Made by a program: the position numbers and the translations under genes. DNA of 64,000 nucleotides from Enterobacteriaceae endosymbiont of Donacia clavipes. GTDB taxonomy: Bacteria; Pseudomonadota; Gammaproteobacteria; Enterobacterales; Enterobacteriaceae. Position 1 is the stretch's first letter, and each line of letters starts with the position of its first letter. Of the stretch, positions 1 to 9,904 are shown piece by piece. The stretch covers positions 129,472 through 193,471 of the forward strand of contig NZ_CP046208.1 in NCBI RefSeq assembly GCF_012570365.1, given 5' to 3'. The notes under the pieces are model-generated. The model made no database searches. It was not told the DNA's origin and saw only the letters and a program-made list of their open reading frames with translations.

Positions 1-1493
1 ATAATATATCTATTAAAATTTTTTAAAGTTTGAATTTGGATATATTTTCCTGGTAAATTTATATTACAATTTTTACTAATTTGTATATAATATCCATGAA
101 TTGTATTAAATCCTATTTTTAATTTTTCTATTTTTAATGAATCACGTTCTTTTTTTTCTAAATAAAATAAATATTTTACTGAATTTTTTGAAAATTTTCT
201 TAATTTATCTAATGATAAATTATATCCAGAAGCAATAACATTTCCTTCTCTTAAAAATAAAGAAGGCTTTTTTTTTATTGCTTTTTTTAATAAATTTTTT
301 AATTCAATAAATAACCCTAAATTTAAAATTTTAAATTTAATTTCACAATCTTTAATTTTTTTTAAAATTTTATGAAAATCAGGTAAATAACTTAAAGTTT
401 GTCTTAATGATACTAAATCATTTGGTTTGGCTGTACGTAATGCTAATCTAGCAATAATTCTTTCTATATCACTTACTTTTAATAACATTTTTTTAAATTT
501 TAAAAAATATTTTTTTAATATAGAGATATTTTTTTGTCTATCTAAAATAATATTTTTATTACGTATAGGATTATTTAGCCATCTTTTTAATAACCGACTA
601 CCCATTGTCGTGGTAGTATTATCTAATACTTTAATTAAAGTATTATTTTTATTTCCTGAAATACTATAAATAATTTCTAAATTTTTACGAGTATTCTCAT
701 CCATAATAATTTCATCATCATGATTTTCTAATAAAATATTATTAATATGAGGTAAACATACTTTTTGTGTATCTTTTACATATTGTATTAAACAACCTGC
801 AGCTCTAATAGCCATAAATGATTTTTCAATACCAAAACTTTTTAAATTTTTTGTACCAAATTGCATATTTAATTGTTGTAAAGCTGTATCAATGTCAAAT
901 TCCCATAATGGTCTTCGTCTAATACAATTTCTTTTTTCTATTAATTGTATATCCTGAAAATTTTCAGGATATAATAATTCGGTAGGATTAGTTCTTTGTA
1001 ATTCTCCAGCAATTATATTATAATCTTTATTTTCCATAATTTTAAAATCACCAGAACTAATATTTAATGTAGCATAACCAAAACCAAATTTTCTATCTTG
1101 ATAGATGGCTGCTAATAAATTATCAAAATAATTGTTTAATAAAACATCATCACTAATTGTTCCTGGAGTAATAATACGTACAATTTCCCTTTTTAAAATT
1201 TTTTTTTTATTTAACGTATTTTTATTTTTTATTTGTTCACAAATAGCTACTGATTCTCCTAACTTTACTAATTTTAATAAATAATTTTGCACACTATTAA
1301 CGGGAATTCCAGCCATAGGAATAGGTTTCCCGTTTAATTTACCTCTTCTTGTTAAAACAATATTTAATAATTTTGATGCTTTTTGTGCATCATCATAGAA
1401 CATCTCATAAAAATCTCCTAATCTATAAAATAATAAAATATTAGGATATTGTTTTTTTAATTGAAAATATTGTTCCATCATTGATGTAGACAT
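1..1493 (-). CDS. mutS: DNA mismatch repair protein MutS (C-terminal part outside window)
   Basis: MutS recognises base mismatches and small loops and recruits MutL; mutL is also present here (43756-45477). About 497 codons from the start are visible. The N-terminus holds the mismatch-reading Phe-x-Glu motif in GDFYEM at about residue 26, then TRRG and PIPMAGIP. The lever region reads [15 protein letters not shown], and the visible part ends in the clamp/core region at [18 protein letters not shown]. The ATPase domain lies beyond base 1. I read several stretches and found no stop; the phase at both ends agrees, so no net frameshift exists. The start is an ATG at 1493-1491. Repair genes are often lost in tiny symbiont genomes, so keeping both mutS and mutL is notable. 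Family assignment is sure; the integrity of the missing third is unknown. Confidence 0.93.
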   Translation of the reverse strand, partial: MSTSMMEQYFQLKKQYPNILLFYRLGDFYEMFYDDAQKASKLLNIVLTRRGKLNGKPIPMAGIPVNSVQNYLLKLVKLGESVAICEQIKNKNTLNKKKILKREIVRIITPGTISDDVLLNNYFDNLLAAIYQDRKFGFGYATLNISSGDFKIMENKDYNIIAGELQRTNPTELLYPENFQDIQLIEKRNCIRRRPLWEFDIDTALQQLNMQFGTKNLKSFGIEKSFMAIRAAGCLIQYVKDTQKVCLPHINNILLENHDDEIIMDENTRKNLEIIYSISGNKNNTLIKVLDNTTTTMGSRLLKRWLNNPIRNKNIILDRQKNISILKKYFLKFKKMLLKVSDIERIIARLALRTAKPNDLVSLRQTLSYLPDFHKILKKIKDCEIKFKILNLGLFIELKNLLKKAIKKKPSLFLREGNVIASGYNLSLDKLRKFSKNSVKYLFYLEKKERDSLKIEKLKIGFNTIHGYYIQISKNCNINLPGKYIQIQTLKNFNRYI

Positions 1494-1568
1494 ATTTTTG
1501 TTATTTTATTTTAAAATATATGTTTTACTAAAATTTTAATTTATACAATTTTTATTTTTATAAAAATA

Positions 1569-2294
1569 TTATTTTTCATCATCATTATTACTAATAATAC
1601 GTAATATTACAAAAAATAAATTAATAAAATCTAAATATAACATAAGAGCTCCTATAATAGCATATCTTCTTAAATTATCTTTATCATTTACATTTATACT
1701 AATTTTTTTTGCAATATGTTTTAATTTTTGAGTATCATAAGCTACAAGTAATGTAAATAAAATTACACTAATATAATTTATTACAGATGCAAATAAACTA
1801 TTTTGTAACCATAAATTTATAAATAATGCTATAACTACACCAAAAATACCCATTGTAACAATATTACCTAAATTACTTAAATTTCTTTTTGTAAAATATC
1901 CCCAAATACACATAGATAAAAAAGTAAATGATGTAGTAATAAATGCTGTAAAAATAGTATTTTGATTATATATAGAAAAAATTCCTGCTGTTGTTAAACC
2001 CGTTAAAGAAGAATAAAACATAAATAATGTAGTTAATGTTTTTCCAGATAATTTATTTAAAAGATTTGAAATTATAAAAACTAGCATAAATTGTAAAAAA
2101 CATAAACTAAATAAAATAAATTTATTATTTAATAAATAGTTTACTACTTGAATTGTATTAGCTACATACCAAGAAACAAAAGCCGTTAATAATAAACCAC
2201 AAGACATCCATCCATATACTTGTCTAATATATTTTTGTATATGATATTTTTCTTTTTTTAATGCTGTACTTTTAAAATTTGGATATTCTATCAT
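1569..2294 (-). CDS. ybhL: YbhL-like Bax inhibitor-1 family membrane protein
   Basis: This is a seven-helix membrane protein of the BI-1/YccA/YbhL family, close in pattern to E. coli YbhL: QVYGWM then GLLLTAFVSWY, LFM-YSSLTGLT, AYDTQKLK, and the C-terminal YLDFINLFFVILRI. Known relatives are cation or proton leak channels or modulators of membrane proteases; the exact role is uncertain. A longer frame starts at 2324, but I prefer the ATG at 2294-2292. It is preceded by AAGGTG at a normal distance and gives 241 residues, near the 234 of YbhL. The gene lies between mutS and the divergent murein cluster, a neighbourhood not found in E. coli. Retention of an accessory membrane protein in so reduced a genome suggests a useful membrane-homeostasis role (inference). 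Confidence 0.85.
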   Translation of the reverse strand: MIEYPNFKSTALKKEKYHIQKYIRQVYGWMSCGLLLTAFVSWYVANTIQVVNYLLNNKFILFSLCFLQFMLVFIISNLLNKLSGKTLTTLFMFYSSLTGLTTAGIFSIYNQNTIFTAFITTSFTFLSMCIWGYFTKRNLSNLGNIVTMGIFGVVIALFINLWLQNSLFASVINYISVILFTLLVAYDTQKLKHIAKKISINVNDKDNLRRYAIIGALMLYLDFINLFFVILRIISNNDDEK

Positions 2295-2419
2295 AGAATT
2301 ACACCTTTTTAAAAATTTAGCCAAATTTTTAAATTAATATTTATATTGTATAATAATACTATTAATTATTTCAAATAAAAATAAATAAAATAATATTTTT
2401 ATTATATTATATATAATAT

Positions 2420-2453
2420 ATAAAATATACATTAATATAAAATATACATTAAT
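2420..2453. repeat. 17-bp tandem duplication directly upstream of rsmH
   Basis: Two perfect copies of ataaaatatacattaat lie head to tail and end 3 bases before the rsmH ATG. No Shine-Dalgarno sequence is visible between the repeat and the ATG, so the repeat occupies the whole ribosome-binding region. It is the only perfect tandem repeat of this unit size that I noticed next to a start codon. It may be simple slippage or may alter leader structure and promoter spacing. Confidence 0.8.
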
Positions 2454-2456
2454 ATA

Positions 2457-3386
2457 ATGAATCATATACCAGTTTTATTAAAAGAATCTATTAATAGTTT
2501 AAATATTAAAGATGATGGAATATATATAGATGCAACTTATGGTTGTGGAGGACATACTAAATTAATTTTATCTAAATTAGGTATTAATGGACGTATATAT
2601 GCTGTTGACTGTGATATAACAACAATATTAAAACATAAAATTTTAGATAAAAGAATTATTTATATTCATAATAATTTTTCTAATTTAAAATTTATTTTAA
2701 ATAATAAAATAGGGAAAATAGATGGTATTTTATTTGATTTAGGAATATCTTCATTTCAATTAGATAATCCTAAACGAGGTTTTTCTTATATATTTAACGG
2801 TCCATTAGATATGCGTATAAATCAAAACCAAAATATTAATGCTTATAAATTATTACAAGATATTAATGAAAAAAAATTATCTGAAATATTAAAAATATAT
2901 GGTGAAGAAAAATTTCATAAAAGAATAGCATATAATATAAAAAAATACTTATTAAGTAATAAATTAAATAATACAAAAGATTTATCATATTCAATATGTT
3001 CTGCTTTTAATAAAAAAAATAAATTTAAACACCCAGCTAAAAGATCTTTTCAAGCTATAAGAATTTTTTTAAATAAAGAAATAGAAGAACTTAAAAAAGT
3101 TTTAAATATTTCATTAGATTTATTAAAAAAAAATGGAATAATATCTATTATTAGTTTTCATTCATTAGAAGATAGAATTATTAAAAATTTTATGAAAAAA
3201 AATAGTTCTTATAATAAAGATATTATTAGAAAAATTCCATTAACTGAAAATGAAATAAATAATTTATATTTTAAAAATAATAATTTAAAATTAAAAATTA
3301 TTGATAGAATATTTCCTAGTAAAAATGAAATTTTAACAAATTTAAGATCAAGAAGTGCAATATTGCGTGTCGCAAAAAGAATATAA
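2457..3386 (+). CDS. rsmH: 16S rRNA (cytosine-1402-N4)-methyltransferase RsmH
   Basis: RsmH (MraW) methylates C1402 in the decoding centre of 16S rRNA using S-adenosylmethionine. The protein begins with HIPVLLKES, the family hallmark. It has the SAM-binding DATYGCGGHT at about residue 26, the GILFDLGISSFQLD motif near residue 90, and the C-terminal ISFHSLEDRIIK and LRSRSAILRVAKR. Its 309 residues match the usual 310-313. It heads the dcw-type cluster as in E. coli (mraZ is not seen upstream). The start lies against a 17-bp tandem repeat with no clear ribosome-binding site. ftsL and ftsI, which normally follow, are missing: murE begins 67 bases after its stop. Confidence 0.95.
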   Translation: MNHIPVLLKESINSLNIKDDGIYIDATYGCGGHTKLILSKLGINGRIYAVDCDITTILKHKILDKRIIYIHNNFSNLKFILNNKIGKIDGILFDLGISSFQLDNPKRGFSYIFNGPLDMRINQNQNINAYKLLQDINEKKLSEILKIYGEEKFHKRIAYNIKKYLLSNKLNNTKDLSYSICSAFNKKNKFKHPAKRSFQAIRIFLNKEIEELKKVLNISLDLLKKNGIISIISFHSLEDRIIKNFMKKNSSYNKDIIRKIPLTENEINNLYFKNNNLKLKIIDRIFPSKNEILTNLRSRSAILRVAKRI

Positions 3387-3453
3387 AAATAATTTTTTTT
3401 ATTTTTTTATAAAATTTAAAAATTTTTTTTTATCATATACAAAGGTATTAAAA

Positions 3454-4956
3454 TTGGTTAATCATGCATTAAGTTTACAAAAATTATTAAATAATTATAT
3501 AAATAATGATTTAATAAAAAATATTTTAATAAATAAAATTATTTTAGATAGTCGTAAAATTAAAGGAAAAAATTGTCTTTTTATAGCTGTAAAAGGACAT
3601 AAAAAAGATGGTAAAAATTTTATAGAACATGCTATTACAAAAGGAGCTGCTGCAATATTAACATATCCAGATAATATTGTATCTTATCGTAAAATTTTTT
3701 TTAAAAAAAATATTCCTATAATTTATTTACCTAATTTACATAAATATATTTCATATTTTGCTGGAATATTATATGGGAATCCAAGTGAAAAAATTCCAGT
3801 TATAGGAATAACTGGAACTAATGGTAAAACAAGTGTAACAAATTTTTTAATGCAATGGTTATATTTTTTAAAAAAAAAACCAGCTATATTAAGTACCATA
3901 GGGAATGGTTTTTATAAAAAATTAATTAAAACTAATAATACAACTGATTCTGCTGTGAAAATACAATCTTCATTAAAAAATTTTATAGATAAAAAAGCTG
4001 ATATTGTTATTATGGAAGTTTCTGCTCATGGAATAACTCAATTTAGAGTAGCAAATATAATATTTTATATTGGAATTTTTACAAATTTAAGTAGAGACCA
4101 TTTAGATTATTATTATAACATGAAAAATTATGAATTATCTAAATGGAATTTTTTTTCTAAATATAAAATTAAAAAAAAAATTATAAATATTGATGATAAT
4201 ATAGGATATAAATGGTTTAAAAAATTACCTAATACTATAGCTATTACTACAAAAAAAAGAGTTATAAATAAATCAAATTTATTTTTTAATGCAAAAAAAA
4301 TAATTTTTTTCGAAAAAAAAACAATTATTTTATTTAAATCTAGTTGGGGTAATGGAAAAATAAAAATAAATCTTATAGGTCATTTTAATGTTTTAAATAT
4401 TATCTTAACCATAACAGCATTATTAAGTTTAAATTATCCTTTAAAAGAATTATTAAAAACAGCATCAAAAATATATCCAGTTGAAGGACGTATGCAAGAA
4501 GTATGTTTTAAAAAAAAATCTATTCCTAAAATAATTATCGACTATGCTCATACTCCTGATTCATTAAAAAATGTATTATTAACCATAAAATTATTTTGTA
4601 AAAGAAAAATATGGTGTGTTTTTGGATGTGGAGGAGAAAGAGATATTGGAAAACGTTCTATGATGGGAAATATAGCAACAAAATTTGCTAATTATGTAAT
4701 TTTAACAAATGATAATCCTAGAACAGAAAATGCATTAAATATTATTAATGATATTAAAAAAGGATGTAAAACATTAAAAAATGTTTATTCTATTTTAGAT
4801 AGAACTAAAGCAATTAGTTATGCAATATTTAATTCTCATAAAAAAGATACTATTTTAATTACAGGTAAAGGACATGAAAATTATCAAATTATTGGGAATA
4901 AAACTTTAAATTATTCAGATTATAATACTATTCAAAAAATACTAAAAAAATATTAA
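3454..4956 (+). CDS. murE: UDP-MurNAc-tripeptide synthetase MurE (TTG start)
   Basis: MurE adds meso-diaminopimelate to UDP-MurNAc-L-Ala-D-Glu in the cytoplasm. Visible features are the ATP loop GTNGKTS near residue 118, the carbamylated-lysine region, and the substrate motif DNPRTE, which marks the meso-DAP-adding type. An ATG-initiated frame opens at 3355 inside rsmH, but the first 33 codons are Phe/Lys-rich and align with nothing. The residues NHALSLQKLL, which match the true MurE N-terminus, follow a TTG at 3454. An AAAGG lies 8 bases before that TTG, so I place the start there. This gives 500 residues (E. coli 495). The leftover 67 bases after rsmH are all that remains of the ftsL-ftsI locus. 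Confidence 0.92.
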   Translation: MVNHALSLQKLLNNYINNDLIKNILINKIILDSRKIKGKNCLFIAVKGHKKDGKNFIEHAITKGAAAILTYPDNIVSYRKIFFKKNIPIIYLPNLHKYISYFAGILYGNPSEKIPVIGITGTNGKTSVTNFLMQWLYFLKKKPAILSTIGNGFYKKLIKTNNTTDSAVKIQSSLKNFIDKKADIVIMEVSAHGITQFRVANIIFYIGIFTNLSRDHLDYYYNMKNYELSKWNFFSKYKIKKKIINIDDNIGYKWFKKLPNTIAITTKKRVINKSNLFFNAKKIIFFEKKTIILFKSSWGNGKIKINLIGHFNVLNIILTITALLSLNYPLKELLKTASKIYPVEGRMQEVCFKKKSIPKIIIDYAHTPDSLKNVLLTIKLFCKRKIWCVFGCGGERDIGKRSMMGNIATKFANYVILTNDNPRTENALNIINDIKKGCKTLKNVYSILDRTKAISYAIFNSHKKDTILITGKGHENYQIIGNKTLNYSDYNTIQKILKKY

Positions 4957-4964
4957 AATATAAA

Positions 4965-6341
4965 ATGACAGAATTAATTAGTTTAAAATTAATATCAAAA
5001 ATAGTAAATGGAATTTTAATAGGTAATAATATTAAAATAATAAATTTTTCAATAAATAGTAAAATTATAAAAAATAATTGTATGTTTATTGCAATTTATG
5101 GTAAAAAATTTGATGGACATAATTTTATTAAAAATGCCATTCATAATGGAGCATTAGCTTTATTAGTAAATAAATATATATATACTAATATTCCTCAAAT
5201 AATTGTATCAGATACTATTTTAGGATTAGGAAAATTAGGTTTATGGAAAAGAATGAAATTTAATAATAAAATAATAGGGATTACTGGTTCATCAGGTAAA
5301 ACATCAGTTAAAGAAATGACAGCATCTATTTTAAAAATAAAAAATAAAATTATTTATACTCAAGGAAATATGAATAACAATATAGGTGTTCCTTTAACTT
5401 TATTAAAGTTAAAAAATAAATATAAATATGCAATAATTGAAATAGGTGGTAGTCAAAATAACGATATTAAATATAATAGTAATTTAGTTAAACCCAATAT
5501 AGCATTAATTAATAATATATCAGTTTCTCATTTAGCAGGTTTTAATTCATTAAAAAATATTATTAAAAATAAAATTACAATTTTTAATTTTTTATCATTA
5601 AAAGGTACTATAATTATTAATTATGATGATTTTAATCAAAAAAAAATTTTAAAAAAAATGTTATTAAATAATAACAAAAATATTTTTACTTTTTCTATAA
5701 AAAATAAAAATGCTGATTTTTTTACCGAAAATATAAAAATATTACAAAATAAAATTTATTTTAAATTAAAAACTCCTATTGGAAAAATATCAATTCAATT
5801 ATTTCTAATAGGTGGTAGTATTCATAATATTAGTAATGCATTAGCATCTGCTGCATTATCGTTTTCATTAGGAATTTCATTAGATGAAATAGCTAAAGGT
5901 TTACAAAATTTTAAATCTATTCCTGGAAGATTATACCCAATTATTATTGGTGATAATAAATTAATTATAGATGATACATATAATGCTAATCCTAATTCTG
6001 TTTTTGTAGCTATTAATGTACTTCAAAATATGCCTAATAAAAAAATTTTAGTTATTGGAGATATGTTAGAATTAGGACCATATACTTTATTTTATCATTA
6101 TCAAATTAGGAATTTAATTCTAAAATCTAATATAGATTATATATTTAGTATTGGTAAATATAGTAAATATATTACTGAAAATAATATAAAAGCAATTCAT
6201 TTTGTAAAAAAAAAAAAATTAATAGATAAATTAATTTTAATGACAAAAAAATTAAAAAATTATGTTATTTTATTTAAAGGATCACGTAATAATAATATGG
6301 AAATATTAATTAATGTTCTATTGGAAAAATTAAAATGTTAA
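4965..6341 (+). CDS. murF: UDP-MurNAc-pentapeptide synthetase MurF
   Basis: MurF ligates D-Ala-D-Ala to UDP-MurNAc-tripeptide, the last cytoplasmic ligase step. The protein has the Mur-ligase ATP loop GSSGKTSVKEM near residue 108, followed by TQGNMNNNIGVPLTLL, which is typical of MurF. It also has DDTYNANPNS near residue 338 and VIGDMLELG. Length is 458 (E. coli 452). It starts 8 bases after murE, and its last codons overlap the start of mraY by 7 bases, so translation of the block is probably coupled. Confidence 0.95.
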   Translation: MTELISLKLISKIVNGILIGNNIKIINFSINSKIIKNNCMFIAIYGKKFDGHNFIKNAIHNGALALLVNKYIYTNIPQIIVSDTILGLGKLGLWKRMKFNNKIIGITGSSGKTSVKEMTASILKIKNKIIYTQGNMNNNIGVPLTLLKLKNKYKYAIIEIGGSQNNDIKYNSNLVKPNIALINNISVSHLAGFNSLKNIIKNKITIFNFLSLKGTIIINYDDFNQKKILKKMLLNNNKNIFTFSIKNKNADFFTENIKILQNKIYFKLKTPIGKISIQLFLIGGSIHNISNALASAALSFSLGISLDEIAKGLQNFKSIPGRLYPIIIGDNKLIIDDTYNANPNSVFVAINVLQNMPNKKILVIGDMLELGPYTLFYHYQIRNLILKSNIDYIFSIGKYSKYITENNIKAIHFVKKKKLIDKLILMTKKLKNYVILFKGSRNNNMEILINVLLEKLKC

Positions 6342-7420
6342 TAATAATATTTAAATATTTAAAATTATATTATTTAAAATATTTAAGTTGTTTTTTAATA
6401 AGTTTAAAATTTCGTTCTATAATGACATTATTAACATCATTTTTTATAACTTTTTATTTAAGTCCATTTTTTATTTATTTTTTTAATAAAAATAAAATTT
6501 CTCAAATTATTAGAAATGATGGTCCTATAACTCATTTTAAAAAAAATAATACTCCTACAATGGGAGGAATAATTTTATTATTATCCATTTTTTTTTCTGT
6601 ATTTTTTTGGTCTAATTTATCAAACAAATATATATTTTATATAATAATTAGTACAATGTTATATTCTATTGTAGGATTTATAGATGATTATTATAAAATA
6701 ATTTTTAATAATTCAAAGGGTTTATCTTTACATAAAAAAATTTTTTTTCAATCACTCATTACTATTATAATTATATTTATTTTTTATAATAAAACTGAAA
6801 AATTTTATATTCAACAGTTAATTATACCTTTTTTTAATAAAATAATTAAAATTAATTTAAATAATATTATATATTTTGTTATTATTTATTTTATAATTAT
6901 AGGAATAAGTAATTCTGTAAATTTAACTGATGGATTAGATGGATTAGTAATTATGCCTATAATTTTTATTTCCTTAGGATTAGCTATCCTAAGTTATTTT
7001 GTGGGAGATTTATATTTTTCTAAATATTTTAATATTTTTTACATAAAAAGTGCAAAAGAATTAATTATTATATGTTTTTCCATTATTGGATCAGGATTAG
7101 GATTTTTATGGTTTAATACATATCCAGCTAAAATTTTTATGGGAGATATAGGATCTTTATCTCTAGGATTTATTATATCTATAATTTCTATTATAATTAA
7201 ACAAGAATTTTTATTTCTTATAATGTGTGGTATTTTTATATTAGAATCTATTTCCGTAATAATTCAAGTTATAAAGTTTAAATATAATAAAAAAAGATTT
7301 TTTTTAATGGCTCCTTTACATCATCATTATGAATTAAAAGGATTAAAAGAACCTTGTATTATTGTTAGATTTTGGATTATATCACTAATATTAGTTTTAA
7401 TTTCTTTAACTATAATTTAA
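6335..7420 (+). CDS. mraY: Phospho-MurNAc-pentapeptide translocase MraY
   Basis: MraY is a polytopic inner-membrane enzyme that moves phospho-MurNAc-pentapeptide from UDP onto undecaprenyl phosphate, forming lipid I. It has about ten membrane segments and the family motifs RNDGPITHFKKNNTPTMGG, GFIDDYYK (the Asp pair), NSVNLTDGLDGL, FNTYPAKIFMGDIGS and APLHHHYELKG. It ends in IVRFWIISL as E. coli MraY does. Length is 361 against 360. Its ATG overlaps the murF stop. The undecaprenyl-phosphate supply must come from outside this window. Confidence 0.96.
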   Translation: MLIIIFKYLKLYYLKYLSCFLISLKFRSIMTLLTSFFITFYLSPFFIYFFNKNKISQIIRNDGPITHFKKNNTPTMGGIILLLSIFFSVFFWSNLSNKYIFYIIISTMLYSIVGFIDDYYKIIFNNSKGLSLHKKIFFQSLITIIIIFIFYNKTEKFYIQQLIIPFFNKIIKINLNNIIYFVIIYFIIIGISNSVNLTDGLDGLVIMPIIFISLGLAILSYFVGDLYFSKYFNIFYIKSAKELIIICFSIIGSGLGFLWFNTYPAKIFMGDIGSLSLGFIISIISIIIKQEFLFLIMCGIFILESISVIIQVIKFKYNKKRFFLMAPLHHHYELKGLKEPCIIVRFWIISLILVLISLTII

Positions 7421-7439
7421 TATTAATAAATATTGTACA

Positions 7440-8753
7440 ATGAATAAAAAAATAGTTATTATTGGGTTAGGTTTAACAGGAATTTCTTGCGTAAATTTTT
7501 TTTTAAAAAAAGGATTAATACCATTTATTATAGATGAAAATTATAATTTAAAACTTATAAAAAAAATACCATCATATATACCCTGCCATTTAGGTTCTTT
7601 AAAAAAAAATTGGATATTAAATGCTGATTTAATTATTTTAAGTCCTGGTATTTCAATATTTCACCCTTTATTATTAAAAGCAAAAAAAAAAGGTATTGAA
7701 ATAATAGGAGATATAGAATTATTTTCTCGCTATAATAAGACTCCTGTAATAGCTATTACAGGTACTAATGGAAAAAGTACTGTTGTTAATATGATTAGTC
7801 AAATTATGAAAAAAAATAATTTTAATATTGGTATTGGAGGAAATATAGGATATCCTGTTTTAGATTTATTATCTTATAAAAGAGATTTTTATATTTTAGA
7901 AATATCTAGTTTCCAATTAGAAACAATAAAAAAATTTAAAATATATATAGCTTTAATTATAAATATTTCACAAGATCATATGGATAGATACCCTTTAGGA
8001 ATTAAACAATATTGTAATTATAAATTACGTATTTATAAAAATGCTTCTTTTTGCATATATAATGCAGATAATAAATTATGTTATCCTAAATTTTTTTATA
8101 AAAAAAAAAAATATATAACTTTTGGTAAATTTAATGGTAAATATAAATTATCTTTTTATAATAAAAATATATATCTAGAAGTAAATAATAAAAAAATTTT
8201 AAATTTTAATAATACAAAATTAACTGGAATACATAATTATTTAAATTTTTTAGCTGTTTTAGCTATTACAGATATATTAAAAATTCCTAAAAAAATATCT
8301 TTACAAGAAATAAATAATTATAAAAATATGGATCATATTTTACAAATTATACATAAAGAAAATGGAATTACTTGGATTAATGATTCTAAATCTACTAATA
8401 GTAATAGTACTATAGCTGCTTTAAAATATTTATATAAAAAAAAACCAATTTGGTTATTGTTAGGAGGATATGACAAAAATTGTGAATTACATTCATTAAT
8501 AAAATACTTAAAAAATAAAAATAACATTTATATTTATTGCTTTGGAATATCTAGTAAAAAAATAGTATCTTTATATAATAAATCAATAAAGGTGAAAACA
8601 ATGTTTGAAGCTCTAAAAAAAATAATAACATTAGTAAAATATGGAGATACAGTATTATTATCTCCTGCTTGTTCTAGCATTGATCAATTTAAAAATTTTA
8701 AACATCGTGGTAATGAATTTATAAAATTAGTTAAAAAATTACATAAAAAATAA
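7440..8753 (+). CDS. murD: UDP-MurNAc-L-alanine:D-glutamate ligase MurD
   Basis: MurD adds D-glutamate to UDP-MurNAc-L-Ala. The N-terminal Rossmann-like segment KIVIIGLGLTG binds the UDP part. The ATP loop is GTNGKST near residue 108. ISSFQLE and NISQDHMDRY follow, with NDSKSTN and LLLGGYDK in the C-terminal domain. It has 437 residues (E. coli 438). The normal next gene, ftsW, is gone, and only 74 AT-rich bases separate murD from murG. The gene is well conserved and shows no sign of decay. Confidence 0.95.
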   Translation: MNKKIVIIGLGLTGISCVNFFLKKGLIPFIIDENYNLKLIKKIPSYIPCHLGSLKKNWILNADLIILSPGISIFHPLLLKAKKKGIEIIGDIELFSRYNKTPVIAITGTNGKSTVVNMISQIMKKNNFNIGIGGNIGYPVLDLLSYKRDFYILEISSFQLETIKKFKIYIALIINISQDHMDRYPLGIKQYCNYKLRIYKNASFCIYNADNKLCYPKFFYKKKKYITFGKFNGKYKLSFYNKNIYLEVNNKKILNFNNTKLTGIHNYLNFLAVLAITDILKIPKKISLQEINNYKNMDHILQIIHKENGITWINDSKSTNSNSTIAALKYLYKKKPIWLLLGGYDKNCELHSLIKYLKNKNNIYIYCFGISSKKIVSLYNKSIKVKTMFEALKKIITLVKYGDTVLLSPACSSIDQFKNFKHRGNEFIKLVKKLHKK

Positions 8754-8827
8754 TATTTATATTAATATTATATTATTTAATATGTTTTATTTTATTTTAT
8801 TTTAAATAAATATTTATAAAATATCAA

Positions 8828-9886
8828 ATGAAAAAAAAAATTATTATAGTTGCTGGAGGAACAGGAGGTCATATTAATCCTGCTTTAAATATAGCATATA
8901 AGTTAATTAAAAAAGGTTGGAAAGTTCGCTGGTTAGGTGCGTCATCAAGAATGGAATCTAAAATTATTCCTAAAAAAAAAATTTATATTTATTTAATTAA
9001 ATTTTTTAGATTTAAAAATAAAAATATTTTTTCAATAATTAAAACTATAATTAAATTATTTATATCTACCTATAAATCAATTATTATATATAAAAAATAT
9101 AAACCAAATTTAATATTAACTATGGGTAATTATATTTCTGGTCCTAGCGGATTAGCAGCGTGGTTATGTCGAATTCCTTTAATAATACATGAACAAAATA
9201 ATATTCCTGGAATAACTAATAAAATTTTATCTAAAATAGCAACTGTTACAATGCAAGCATATCCTAATACATTTAAAAATGGAATATTAGTAGGTAATCC
9301 AATTAGTAAAAAAATTATTCAATTATCTTTATACAAGAGATTTATTTTAAAAATTCATAAACCAATTCATTTATTAATCACTGGTGGAAGTCAAGGATCA
9401 AATATAATAAATAAAATAGGTATAAAATTATCTAAAATTTTAAAAAATAAAATATTAATTTTTCATCAAGTAGGTAAAGGAAATTTTAAAAAAATTTTTA
9501 ATAAATATAAAAAAAATAGAAATAATAATTTTATAATAAAAGAGTATATAAAAAATATACATAAAGCATATAAATGGGCTGATATGATTATATGTAGATC
9601 TGGTGCTATGACTGTTAGTGAAATTACTGCAATAGGATTACCAGCTATTTTTATACCTTTTGCACATAGAGATAAACAACAATATTTTAATGCTATAAAT
9701 TTAGAAAAAATAGGAGCAGCTAAAATTTATGAACAACATAATTTAAATATTAATAATATTGTAGATACTATATTATCTTTGAATAAAAAAAAAATAATGA
9801 ATATGGCTCAAAAATCTTATAATTTATCAATAATTAATTCTACAGAATTAATTTATCAAGAATTAAATAATATAAAAATTAACTAG
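8828..9886 (+). CDS. murG: Lipid II synthase MurG
   Basis: MurG is a membrane-associated GT-B glycosyltransferase that adds GlcNAc to lipid I, giving lipid II. It starts with the glycine-rich AGGTGGHINPAL at about residues 9-20. The second conserved loop is LLITGGSQGS, and the donor-sugar site is IICRSGAMTVSEI with FIPFAHRDKQQYFNA. Length is 352 (E. coli 355). It is the last membrane step present in this cluster. The polymerase/flippase partner genes ftsI and ftsW are not here, so the fate of lipid II depends on genes elsewhere, for example class A PBPs or RodA/MurJ. Confidence 0.95.
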   Translation: MKKKIIIVAGGTGGHINPALNIAYKLIKKGWKVRWLGASSRMESKIIPKKKIYIYLIKFFRFKNKNIFSIIKTIIKLFISTYKSIIIYKKYKPNLILTMGNYISGPSGLAAWLCRIPLIIHEQNNIPGITNKILSKIATVTMQAYPNTFKNGILVGNPISKKIIQLSLYKRFILKIHKPIHLLITGGSQGSNIINKIGIKLSKILKNKILIFHQVGKGNFKKIFNKYKKNRNNNFIIKEYIKNIHKAYKWADMIICRSGAMTVSEITAIGLPAIFIPFAHRDKQQYFNAINLEKIGAAKIYEQHNLNINNIVDTILSLNKKKIMNMAQKSYNLSIINSTELIYQELNNIKIN

Positions 9887-9904
9887 TCTAATATTTTAAA
9901 AAAT

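Noticed and set aside
427..669. 80-residue plus-strand frame
   Set aside because: It lies antisense within mutS, whose minus-strand reading matches MutS continuously.
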